A DNA stretch of 64,000 nucleotides from Voacanga thouarsii (lineage: Eukaryota > Streptophyta > Magnoliopsida > Gentianales > Apocynaceae). Where the stretch lies: the NCBI GenBank assembly GCA_026120185.1, contig JANUWF010001060.1, forward strand, positions 1,378,001-1,442,000, written 5' to 3'. Positions 37,816 through 49,328 of this stretch are shown here, in pieces. The translations under genes were made by a program, and so were the position numbers. The notes beneath the pieces are model-generated. The model was not told where the DNA came from and made no database searches. It worked only from the letters and a program-made list of their open reading frames with translations. Position 1 is the first letter of the stretch, and each line of letters begins with the position of its first letter.

Positions 37816-37949
37816 GAATAGGATATCTAAATTGCTAGAAATGAGTACTTAGAAATATGAGACAAGATGTATGCATCTGATGCAATTACATGTTCGAAAA
37901 ATTAAAAAATATTAATCACACACTCTGTTGTGCTTCCCTAAAAAGTTAT

Positions 37950-40907
37950 TGTTAGAGTTATGTCCTAGAACCAATCAATTTGCACAATGTATTTTACACC
38001 TTTATCTAATAAAGGCACTCTTTATCTTTCAGTTTCCTTATTTCAAATGTGTGTGTGCATAAAACTGATAGATAAAGTCCCTAACACAATACACAGTGTT
38101 AAAGAAATCATGATAGAGATCATGATGTGAGATTCTTACTATACTATGTAGTACTTGTACTTAAACTATCCCTAGTCATAGTATTAACGAGATAGGACAT
38201 CATTAATGTGCAAAGACTAAAATGTGTTATACTTCTTGATTATATCAAGTAGTGGTTTCCACATCTATGAGTATTGTGATTGATATGTTTTATTTTTTAG
38301 TATGTTTTTATTACTATTTTTCACTTAAATTAGCTTTAATTGGTTAAACTATTATGATTTTTATTTTTGCCTAAGTGAATTAAATAATATTGTACTTGGT
38401 AGGATTAATTGAGATATTTTTAAAGTACAATTTAAATAGAATAAGGTTAATAGAGATGGTATATATTTATATGTTTAGTGTTGTACTCATGTAGAACTTC
38501 TTCCTAGCGGGCGTGGAAACTGTGGAATTCACAAGCTTGGTCCAAATACAAGAAAAGAGAAGTCTGAAGGAAAAAGGAAGAAAAACCAAAAGCTGGAAGA
38601 CGACAAAAGTGGGTAAGAAAAGGAAAAGAAAAAATAATAAAAGAAGAATCGAGATTGGCCCACGGTTGAAAGAAAAAGTTAAAGCCAATTACCCATTGGC
38701 TATATGTTGTGGGACTTGGAATTGGAGATGGACTCCAGGTAGCGCATAGAAGGGTAGCGGCTAAGGAGACGAATTTGAGAAGCTGCGGGGGAAAAGAAAG
38801 AAAAAACGAAAGAAAAGAGGGGAAGAAGCAGAAGCTGGAGGGGGGCGACAGAGGCGAACTATAGCAGAGAAAAAAAAAGCTTCAGTCCAGGCTTCTTCTT
38901 TTACTTATTTCTTTGTTCTTATTTTATGTTAACTAAATTCATAGCTTTGGTTATTGAGATTATGTGTACCTAAATTCTTTAAGACTGAGACCTTCAATGA
39001 AGGTTGAAATTTTTATGAGGTTGATTGATTTCAATTAAAAGAATTTTTTTTTTCTCATTTTTGGTTAATTGCTATTACTGTTCTTAAAGATTGTAATTTT
39101 CTAGCCAATTATTACATGAATTTAAATTTATTCTAGTTTCAGAGATGTGCTAGATTAAATTGGACCAAGGTAATAACAGCACATCGTAAAGTTGACTAGA
39201 GATAGATTCGATTTTTTTGTGTGGTTCCTAATGAATAGGCAACAAAAGTTAGGGGAATCCATAGAGCTTTATGCGGCTTTATTAATTAAAATCACATAGG
39301 AATATGACTGATTTATTAATTAAAGTTAGGAGTTTTTTACTAAGATATTGGGTCTAGGGAGTTCCACTATTAATCAATTGGAGAATTAATTTGCTGAAAT
39401 CAATCATTCATCATAGAAGGAGTAAGTTGGATTTGAAGTGTCTTGGTCCATTCTTTGCTATTAATTTAATTAATATAATTTGCTTGTTAATTTTTTTTTA
39501 TTTGTCTATTTCATTTTTAGTAATTGGTTTTTAAATCACTTTTATTTTGGTTTGAGTCAGGTTATAAGCGAAATAATTCTACAATTAGGTAGCAATCCCC
39601 GTTGGGAACGACTTTTACTCACTACTTTGTTACTTGTTTGACATTTGTGCACTTGCAAATTACTCATCAGTGATACTCAAAGTTAACACGTGTGATACTT
39701 GTTACATGAACAAATATATTAGATGACATAATTATGAGATAATCACATAGATAACTATTTAGTACTAGTGGTAGAATTTTATTATAATAAATGTACAAGT
39801 ATCCTTAGATTTAAGATCTCTAAGGTACTTTGTTTGTTGAACGTTGTACTTTAATTCTAATATTTGGAGTCTTATCAAGGATCGCTTATGGGATGGATAT
39901 TAGGTATAATGTAAAATAAACAAAAATAATTGATATGGTCAACAAATGATTCATCATTCTTAATAATAGAGGCATCTTACGACCACTTGTAGGGAATCAA
40001 CTTAAGAAGTCCTTGGCCAAGGCAACTATGTGTTGAAAATTGTTCAAAATAATACATATATTAAATAATGAATTATAGAACAAGTACTAATAAATTCAAG
40101 TTAGAATTAATTATATTTTAAAGAGAGATGTTACTAATTCTATACTCTAAATCGAATAAGATATAGTATGATGAAAATAGTTTATTGCACTGATATTTTG
40201 CTATCGGAAAGTTCATATCAAGCCACTTGACTTTTTTGACTTTTGGGTGATTATAATGTATTACTAGATGCCGCCCATGATTTGCGAAATATGAATTTAT
40301 TAATTAGAGAATTAATAAATTCATTCTAATTAGAATTAATAGGTTAATTCTAATTATTAAGGATTATTAATTCTATAGTGATTAGAATTAATTTATATTT
40401 TGCTACTAATAGATTAGAAAACCTAATAGGTCACACACAACAGAGAAATTAATATTTAAACTATTATTTGATAATATTATGTGGTAATTTGTGAAAAGAA
40501 ATAATTATGTTGGCTAATTATAAAGCATTATAATTGTTTAGGTGAAATTACAATTAGTAAACACTTTAGGGCTTAATTTTAATTTGCAAGACCTAAGCCC
40601 ATTAAAGAAAAATGGCTTTGAATGGTGGATATAAATAACTAGAGAATTGGTTCTCTAAGGAATTATTCAAGTGGAAAAGCCACTGCTTCAGTATACATAT
40701 ATACACCATAGCTTTTTCTTCATGATTTCGAAAATTGTTCCGAAATCTTGTTCTTCTCCATGACAAATAAATCCCTAACGCCGCCAAATTAAAACCTATT
40801 GGTATTGGTTTTGAGCACTGTTCTTGAGTGCATTCTTCGTGTAAATATGATTAGAGAAATTCCTATTCTTAAAATTTTGGTGGCTCGATTTGATCAACTT
40901 TTGAAGG
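37950..40907 (+). mobile_element. 5' LTR of the old copia element (interrupted, 3' end lost)
   Basis: Starts TGTTAGAGTTATG and parallels the 3' LTR up to ATTTGATCAACTTTTGAAGG at about 40907. There the two diverge abruptly: the 3' LTR has about 170 bp more. The missing end was probably removed in the event that also cost the CACTA-like remnant at 41510-42058 its 5' end. Confidence 0.75.
38281..39669 (+). mobile_element. Solo LTR, Ty3-gypsy-like, inside the copia 5' LTR
   Basis: A 1389 bp TG...CA insertion (TGATATGTTTTATTTTTTAG at the start, AATTACTCATCA at the end), flanked by a perfect 5 bp target duplication GTGAT (38276-38280 and 39670-39674). The 3' LTR of the same copia element shows the empty site (GTATTGTGATACTCAAAG). 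The segment with AATCCCCGTTGGGAACGACT and GTGCACTTGCAAATT near the end resembles the 3' ends of Tat/Ogre-group gypsy LTRs. It appears related in layout to the LTR at 21585-22973 but lies in the other orientation. Confidence 0.88.
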
Positions 40908-41509
40908 AAAAATTCTTATATGCACCCGGTGCACGTGCACCAATGCATTGAGGTGTTGTACCATATGCCTATTGTAAAGTTACTGATTTGTGTTTGATAA
41001 CCCTTATGATTTGATGGAGTTACAGGCTATTCCTATCTCTTTGTTGGTATGTATTATTGCATGAGGCTTTAACTTTGGTTTAGAAAGTACTAATCAATTC
41101 TAGATTCTCTTTAGCATGTATATGTCTTTGTTTATTGTTTCTGTTTGACTTGACTTCAATGGTTCCTATAGCTGTTGGGTCTTAAGGAATGTCATCAAAA
41201 TGATAAAGCTTACGTGAAGAGGAGAATGGTTGTTGAAGCTCACTTGGACTACATCTACACCTAAAACCAAAAGCCTAAGCATCTACATATAGAAAAGCAG
41301 TTGTACTTACAACTACAAGGTTTAAAATTTTGGATGTTCCTAATGAAATAATGTCATGAAACTTATATTTTTTAATTACTTTTGTTTGATAACTATGAAT
41401 GTTAAATTTGTATGTTATGAAATTTATATTTGAATTGATTTTCATGGCACACAAAAAAGATATTAATTAAAGGAATCTATACTGAAATATTTAAAATGCA
41501 TTCTTTAGG
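40908..41509. other. Sequence of unknown origin between LTR break and CACTA-like repeats
   Basis: Not found in the other copia LTR. 41178-41265 reads on + as [19 protein letters not shown] and EAHLDYIYT, a coding-like bit that I cannot assign. It may be interior sequence of the CACTA-like element whose 3' end is at 42058. Confidence 0.4.
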
Positions 41510-42058
41510 ACTTACAATGACACTATAGAGTGTCAGGTATAACTATTATAATGACATATTTTATTATTGTATTACAACACTTATTGTGACTCTAAATGGT
41601 GTCATAACGTGAAACTTTTCTTGACGCTTTTTAAGCGTCAAAGCACTTATTGTGACAAAAAATAATACCATAATATTATACTTTTTCTGACGTTTTTAAA
41701 GCGTCACAACACCTTTTGATGCTTTTTAAACGTCACAGCACTTATTGTGACGAAATAATATCATAATATTATACTTTTCCTAACGTTTTTAAAGCATCAC
41801 AACACCTATTGTGACGCTAAATTATGTCATGACATGATATTTTTCCTGATACTTTCAAAGTGTTACAACACAGTACCTATTGTGACGCTAAATAGTGTCG
41901 GACTAAGACACTTTACTTGACGCTTTTAAAGTGTTACAATACAATACCTATTGTGACTTGACGATGCTATTCCAAAGTGTCATGAGGTTTAAAGCGTCAC
42001 TAAAGACCTACTATCTTGGCGTATTTTCGCGTAAGGAAAGCCTTTTTTTCTTGTAGTG
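41510..42058. mobile_element. CACTA-like element, 3' end only
   Basis: Tandem units of roughly 60-80 bp alternate CACTTATTGTGACG and ACGCTTTTTAAGCGTCA (inverted repeat motifs). The segment ends in TTTTTTTCTTGTAGTG (42058), which reversed is the CACTACAAGAAAAAAA terminus of CACTA elements. No matching CACTA start preceded by TAG was found upstream, so the other end is deleted or mutated. Confidence 0.65.
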
Positions 42059-44600
42059 TAGAAAAGCTTCTAATGGATTTTCCGAAGCCAATAGTGAGGT
42101 TATTGATTTGAGTAAAACATTAGAACTAATACACGTTCAATTAAAAACATAATTAAATGCATCACATGTGCATATATATAATCTAATGCCTCTTATTTTA
42201 TATCTAAGTCATTTGCATCATGACAATAAATTTGAACTTATATAACGTTTTGGAAACAAACAAGCTTATTAAATATAACTTCTTTGGCTGGTACAAAAAT
42301 TTGAGAATTATTCTCAAATTAAAAAAATTGCTCTACGTGTTAAATTCTCCTATTGCACCACCTCTAACTAATAATGCTCTTGCTAAAGAACATAAAGTCC
42401 ACAAGAAGCACTAAGAGGATAGTAATAAAGCATTTTGTATCATATTGGCGTCAATGATGACAGAGCTTCGAAACAGTATGAGCATATGTGTGCCCATACT
42501 ATTATCTTCCTTTTAAGAGAGCTTTTTAATAATTATGCTAGGATAGAAAAATATGAAATCTCTAAATAGTTATTCCATTTTAAGATAGTAGATGGCACTT
42601 CTGTGGCTACTCATAGACTAAAAATGTTGGGTTTGATTGAGAAATTTGGGTCACTTGAGCTCACGATGGATCATGAATTAAGTATAGACTAAATTCTTCA
42701 ATCTTTACTAGCTAATTTTTTATAATTTTTTATGAACTATTAGATGAATAAGATTGAAACTACTATACCTAAGTTGATCAATATTCTCAAGACTGTGGAG
42801 TCTTCTATAAAGAAAGAAAACAATGCAGTCTTGTTGGTTGATTCTTCTTCTAAGAAGAAAAATATTTCTAAAAAGAAGAAGAAGAATCTAATCAAGCCTA
42901 AAAGTGGTGTGGAAAAGAAGGAGACAGTTACCAGAAGCCCATATCTCCATTGTGGAAAAATAGACCATTGGAGGTGCAACTGTAAAAGCTACCTAGAGAC
43001 CGTAAAGGAAAAGAAGGAGAAACTTGCAAGCATTTCTACTTTTACTTCTGGTATGTTTATGATTAAGATCAGTATTACCTTTAATAATGAGATAGGGGTA
43101 TTGGATATTAGATGTGGATCTCATTTGTGCAATAATTTTCAGGGATTAAAGAGCAATAGGAAGCTAGAGAAAGGTGATATAAATCTACGTGCTGCATATG
43201 AAGTAAACGTTGTTGTACTTATTATGAGAACTTATCATCTATACTTGCTTTTTAGATTAATTTTAGAACTAGAAAACTGCTACAATGTACCAGTTTTACT
43301 TAAAATATTATTTCAATTGCTTATTTAGATTTATTTGGATTTTATTTGATTTTGAGAATAAAAGTTGTTATTTTTCATTAAATGATATCCATTATGGTAC
43401 GTCAACTTTAATGAATGGTTTATATATTCTAAATATGAAAAATCAAGTTTTCAACATAAACAGCAAGAAACCAAGAAAAGATAACACGAACACATCTTAC
43501 TTATGATGTTGTCGTTTAGGCCATATAAGCGAGCATCGAATTTTTAAGTTACACAAACTTGGTGACTTAGAGTCATTTGATTATGAATCATATGATATAG
43601 GTGAATCATGTTTATTTAGTAAAATGACTAAGACCTTATTTTCTAAGAAAAGAGAAAAAGTTAAGTAATTATTGGAAAGAGAAAGAGCTAAGTAATTATT
43701 GGAACTAATGCATAGTGATGTATGTGGACCAATAACATTGCAAGCGAGAAAGATTATTAATACTTCATAATCTTTATTGATGATTATTCTCGATATGGAT
43801 ATTTGTATTTAATGAAATACAAGTCTGAAGCTTTTGATAGGTTCAAAGAATTTAGGAATGAAGTAGAGAAATAACTTGGTCAAAGTATTAAAACTCTAAA
43901 ATTCGATCGATGAGGTAAATATTTAAGCCAAGAGTTTCAAAATAATCTTATAGATAATAGGATATTATCTCAATGGACTCCACTGCATACACCTCAGCAT
44001 AATGGTGTATCTGAAAGATGAAATCAAACTTATTGGATATGGTTCGAACCACAATGGCTTTTGCAAGAACTAGAAAAAATTATTTTGGGGATACGCACTA
44101 TAAACTACTATTTATATTTTAAATAGAGTTCTATAAAAAATGGTTGATACCATTCCATATGAGTTATTTTTTTGTCAGAGACCAAAATTAGCTCACTTAA
44201 GAATTTAGAAATGTCCTGCTTATGTGAAGAGGACAAAAACAAACAAACTTAAAGATAAATCTGATAAGTGTTTGTTTGTTGAATATCCAAAAGAATCTTA
44301 TAGATATTATTTCTATAGTCTTTCTGAGAACAAAGTGTTTATTTCTAAGCATACTATTTTTTTAGAGAAAGGAATTCATGCTTAAGAGAGACAGTGGGAG
44401 TAAAATTGAACTTAATGAAGTTTATGGAGTACAAACAAACAATGATCAACTAATTGATCCCAAATCTATTGACAAAATAGATAAACCTTTTAATACATAA
44501 GAATCTCGTAGATTAAGTATGATACGTGTGACACTTAAGAGATATAAATTTCTTATTAGTGACTATAATGACGTATTGGTCATAGAAGAAGATAGTCTAC

Positions 44601-45359
44601 CACTACAAGAAAAAACATCAAATTAGCGACAGATTTTTGCGATGAAACAGCAACGGAAGCAAAAATTTTGAAAATAAATTTATTTTTTAAATTTTCATCA
44701 GTAATCCGTCTGTAATTGCAATGGATTAGCGACAGAAATCTAACCCATGCAAATTCGTCATAAATTTGCGAGGGATTTGCGACAGGTTATTTAAAATTTA
44801 AAAATAAATTTATTTTTTTAAAATTAAAAAAAGCCATTGCAAATCCGTCGCAAATTTGTGAGGGATTTGCGACGGCCATTCAAAATCTAAAAATAAATTA
44901 ATTTTTTTTAAATTAAAAAAAGGCCCCTCACAAATTTGTGAGGAATTTGCGACGGTCATCTAAAATTAAAAAATAAATTAGTTTTTTTAAATTAAAAAAA
45001 AGATTTCGCAAATCTATCGCAAATTTGCAAGGGATTTGCGATGGATATTTAAAATTTAAAATAAATTTATTTGTTTAAAAATTAAAAAAATGCCCTCGCA
45101 AATTCGTCGCAAATTTGTGAGGGATTTGCAACGGCCATTTAAAATTAAAAAAATTATTTTTTTAAAATTAAAAAAAAACCTCGCAAATTCGTCCTTAATT
45201 TGCGAGGGATTTGTGACGGCCTTCCAAAATTTAAAAATAAATTAATTTTTTTAAAATTTTAAAAAATACCCTCGCAAATCCATCACAAATTTACGAAGGA
45301 TTTGCGATGACCATCTAAAAATTCTCATAATATTAATATGTATACACACACATATTAAT

Positions 45360-45394
<35 letters not shown>

Positions 45395-45753
45395 CATATA
45401 TTAATATAACATATTTATATACATATAAATATGTTAATATACATTTTGAATATAAAAATAAATAAATATACATACATATATACATATTTGTTATAGTAAT
45501 ATGTGTGTGTCTATATATTTATACATATATCTATATATATGTTATAATACTTTTTAAATATATTAATATATATATATATATATAATGGCAACAGAAGCAT
45601 ATATATCATATTCTTATATATATACATACATATATATACTTAATAATATCATATGTATATTACATATATATATATATATATAAATATTTCAACTTATTAA
45701 TATCTTTTCGTGTATTCTACTATTTCAACACACACACACACACACACTATATC

Positions 45754-45792
<39 letters not shown>

Positions 45793-46344
45793 CCAACATT
45801 AAAACTTTTTTGTGAATTTTTTAGATTAGTGATGGATTTGCGACGGATCAGGGTTCGTAATTAGCGAGGGATTTGCGACGGCATTGTAAAATTTAAAAAT
45901 AAATTTATTTTTTAAAATTAAAAAAACAATCCCTCACAAATAGACGACCATCTAAAATTTAAAAATAAATTTATTTTTTTAAATTAAAAAAAATAAGTCC
46001 TTGCAAATCCGTCACAAATTGCGACGGATTTGCGACAGCAATGTAAAATTTAAAAATAAATTTATTTTCTAAAATTAAAAAAACAAGCCGTCGCAAATCC
46101 ACGCAATTTGAGACAGATTTGTGATGGCCATTTAAAATTAAAAAATAATTAATTTTTTTAATTAAAAAAATAAGCCGTCTCAAATCCATCGTAATTTGCG
46201 ACGACAATGTAAAATTTAAAAATAAATTTATTTTTTAAATTAAAAAATAAGCCGTCGCAAATCCGTTGCAATTTGAGACAGATTTGCAACGGGCATCTAA
46301 CAAATGAGACAGATTTGAGATAGATTTGGTTTTTTCTTGTAGTG
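44601..46344. mobile_element. Non-autonomous CACTA element inside copia pol
   Basis: Termini are CACTACAAGAAAAAAC and GTTTTTTCTTGTAGTG, a perfect 16 bp inverted repeat, with the 3 bp target duplication TAC (44598-44600 and 46345-46347). Removing the element and one TAC restores the copia reading DSLPLTKK across the junction. Nearly the whole element is tandem units of about 85-92 bp containing GCGAGGGATTTGCGACGGCC and AAAATAAATTTATTTTTTTAAA: seven or so at 44700-45320, and more at 45830-46310. An AT/CA microsatellite core lies between (45335-45795). It has no coding capacity. Confidence 0.93.
45335..45795. repeat. AT and CA microsatellite core of the CACTA element
   Basis: Several (TA)n and (CA)n tracts (for example 45360-45392, 45727-45746 and 45759-45790) between the two tandem-repeat arms of the element. 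Confidence 0.9.
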
Positions 46345-47483
46345 TACCACTTACAAAAAAGTTTTGAAAAATTCAGAATCTAACAAATGACTTGAAGGCA
46401 TGAAGTCAGAAATGAATTTCATGTATGATAATCAAGTTTAAACTATAGTTTACCTACCCTAAGAGATAAAACCCATATGGTGTAAGTGGGTTTTTAAGAA
46501 GAAAAACAATATGGATGGTAAAGTAATTACTTATAAAGCACGATTGTTTACAAAAGGTTATCGTCAATAACAATGTATTGACTACGACGAAACATTTTCA
46601 CCAATAGCAATACTAAAATCCATTAGAATATTCTTAGCACTTGCCATTCATTATGATTGTGAGATTTGACAAATGGATATGAAAATAACTTTCCTTAATG
46701 GAAACCTGACTGAGGAAGTATACATAACACAACTAGAGGGTTTCATATCCAAAGATCACACTAAGGTGTGTGTGTAAGATGTAAAGGTCCATTTATGGAC
46801 TTAAGCAAGCTTCTAAGAGTTGAAATATCTGTTTTAATGAAACAATTAAAGAATTTAGTTTCACACAAAATATGAATGAACCTTGTGTATTCAAAAAGGT
46901 TAGTTGGAGTGCAATTATTTTCCTATTGCTATATGTAGATGACATGTTGCTAATAAGAAATGATGTCTCTACTTTTTAATAAGTGCAATGGAATACTGAT
47001 TCTTGTTTCCAATCAGATAAGAATGACTACAAGTCATAATCAGGCTACATATTCATTTTTGGTGGTGGGACAATTAATTGGAAAAGGTTCCAAATTGGAT
47101 ACAACTGTCGTTTCAACCACTTAAGCTGAGTCCATAGCGACTTCTGAAGCAGTTAAAGAGATGATTTGGATCAAGAAGCTCATAACTTAACTAGGAGTGG
47201 TACCTAGCATTATTGATCAAATATCCTTATATTGTGATAACAATGGATCCATTGTACAAGTAAAGGAACCATGATTTCATCGATGATCCAAACATGTACT
47301 TAGGCACCATCACTTGATTAGATAAATCATTGATAGGAAAAATGTAAAGATAGAGAAAGTTCCCACTGATCAGAACATAACTGATCCACTTACAAAGGTA
47401 TTATAAAAAAAAAAACATGATAGTTATGTTCAATCATTTGGTATTCGATACGTGAATGATTAGGTTTAGTGCAAGTGGGAGAT

Positions 47484-49201
47484 TGTTAAAGTTATGCCCT
47501 AGACCCAACCCATTTGCACAATACATTTTACACATTTATCTAATAAAAGCACACTTTATCTTTTAATTTCCTTATTTCAAATGTGTATCTGCGTAAAACT
47601 GAAAGATAAAGTCCCTAACACAATGTACAGTGTTAACAAAATTATAATAGAGATCATGATGTGAGATTCCTACTACACTTTGTAGTACTTGTACTTAAAC
47701 TATCCCTAGTTATAGTATCAATGAGATAAGACATCATTAATGCGCAAAAGCTAACACGTGCTATACTTTATTAAATTAAGCGGTAACTCTTACATATATG
47801 AGTATTGTGATACTCAAAGTTAACAGGTAAATGATTGTTACATGAACAAGTACATTGAATGACCTATCTATAAGATAATCACATAAATAATTATTTAGTG
47901 ATAGTAGTAGAATGTCATTATAGCAAATGTGCAAGTATCCTTGACTTGATATCTCTAATGTATTTTGTTTGTTGAGCGTTGTACTTTTATTCTAATTTTT
48001 GGAGTCTTATCAAGGAGCGTTTATGGGATGGATATTGAATACACCGTAAAATAAACGAAAGTAGTTGAGAGGGTTAATAAATGATTCATTACTCCTAATA
48101 GTAGGGGCATCTATCTCACGGCTACTTGTAGGGAATCATCACTCAAGAAGTTCTTAGCCAAGGAACTATGTGTTGGAAATTAATCCAAATGATACATATA
48201 TTGAGTATGGAATAAATACTAATAAATTCGAATTAAAATTAATTATATTCTAGAGGGAATTGATACTAATTCCATACTATAAATCTAATGAAATATATTA
48301 TGATGAAAAGATTTATTGCACTGATACTTTACTATTAAAAAGTTCATATTAAGCCACTTGATTTTCTGACGTTTTGGATAGTCACGATGCATTGTTAGAT
48401 GCCGCTCATGATCTGTGAAATATGGATTTATTAATTGAAGATTTAATACATCAATCTTAATTAGAATTAATAGGTTAATTCTAATTATTAATGATTATTA
48501 ATCATATGATGATTAGAATTAATTCATATTTTTCTATCAATAGATTAGAAAACCTAATAGGTCACATACAATAGAGGAATTGGTACTTAAGATATTATTT
48601 GACAATATTATAGGGTTAATTTATGAGAAGAAATAATATTGTGGACTAATTATAAAGTGTTATAATTATTTAGGTGAAATTATAATTAGTAAAAGATTTA
48701 GGACTTAATTGTAATTTGCAAGACCCAACCCCATTAAAGAAAAAGGGCTTTGAACAGTGGATATAAATAACCAGAGAATTGGTTCTCTGAGGAATTATTC
48801 AAGTGGAAAAACCGCCATTTTAATATACATATATACATTGTAGCTTTTTCCTCATGATTTTGAAAATTGTTCCGAAATCTTGTTCTTCTCTATAACAAAT
48901 AAATCCCTAACGCTGCCAAATTAAAACCTACTAATATTGGTTTTGAGTGCCGTTCTTTAGTGCGTTTTTCATACAGATATGATTAGCGAAATTCCTATTT
49001 TTAAAATTTTGGTGACTCAATTTGATCAACTTTCGAAGGGAATTCACGCGGAAGAAAATTTAAAAGTTACAATTTCAAGATAATAAATTTTTTCTTCCCT
49101 CTCTTAACCTATTTAATTTCATACGAGTGATTTTGTTGTATAAATTTCGTTTTATTTTTCACTGCAACGTATATTTGATATAACATGATTGAAATCTAAT
49201 A
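47484..49201 (+). mobile_element. 3' LTR of the old copia element
   Basis: 1718 bp. Starts TGTTAAAGTTATGCCC after the polypurine tract and ends AAATCTAATA, where the related LTR at the left window edge ends AAATCCAACA. The terminal CA has thus become TA. It serves as the empty-site reference for the insertion in the 5' LTR. Confidence 0.8.
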
Positions 49202-49253
49202 GTTCCCATATGTGATTATGTTTCTTATTGGCTTCATTTGCCACAATGCACAG

Positions 49254-49328
49254 GTCCTGCAAGGAGAGCGGAAGAAAAAGATAAAGAAGGCAGATGAATT
49301 TATTTACCAAGTCAGCTCAAAGGCATAA
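49254..49328 (+). CDS. Possible last exon of an unidentified gene
   Basis: Twenty-four codons and a TAA follow a good acceptor (CATTTGCCACAATGCACAG): VLQGERKKKIKKADEFIYQV and SSKA. Codon use and composition differ from the surrounding AT-rich non-coding DNA and there are no stops. It begins 52 bp after the end of the old copia element, which would then sit in the preceding intron. I find no upstream exon in this window. I do not recognise the protein. Chance is possible for so short a segment. Confidence 0.35.
   Translation, partial: VLQGERKKKIKKADEFIYQVSSKA

Larger units (their letters stand above)
42220..47405 (+). pseudogene. Copia gag-pol polyprotein, broken
   Basis: Decayed domains occur in order. 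Gag near 42220-42415 (NKLIKYNFFGWYKNLRIILK). The zinc knuckle near 42943-42985 has Tyr for the first Cys (YLHCGKIDHWRCNC). The protease near 43097 reads LDIRCGSHLC where LDTGCGSHIC is expected, so the catalytic Asp-Thr-Gly is lost. Integrase at 43500-44380 (HSDVCGP; TPQHNGVSER). Reverse transcriptase at 44400-46960, split by a CACTA element (GYRQ, stop, [36 protein letters not shown] intact near 46930). A deletion then jumps into RNase H at 47040-47405 (LYCDNNGSI; KVPTDQNITDPLTKVL). Stops and frameshifts are dense. Confidence 0.85.
37950..49201 (+). mobile_element. Old Ty1-copia retrotransposon, nested and broken
   Basis: Matching LTRs (37950-40907 with an insertion, and 47484-49201) bracket a decayed copia polyprotein read on the + strand. 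By eye the first 330 bp of the two LTRs differ at roughly 14 percent of sites, so the element is old. The 5' LTR is split by a solo gypsy-type LTR and loses its 3' end at about 40907. The pol region is split by a CACTA element. GCAAGTGGGAGAT just before 47484 is a typical copia polypurine tract. Flanks GTTAT and GTTCC agree at only 3 of 5 sites, so the target duplication is eroded or the ends are slightly off. Confidence 0.8.

Noticed and set aside
42744..43328. 194-codon ORF as a stand-alone gene
   Set aside because: It is the gag zinc-knuckle and protease part of the old copia element, with catalytic residues lost.
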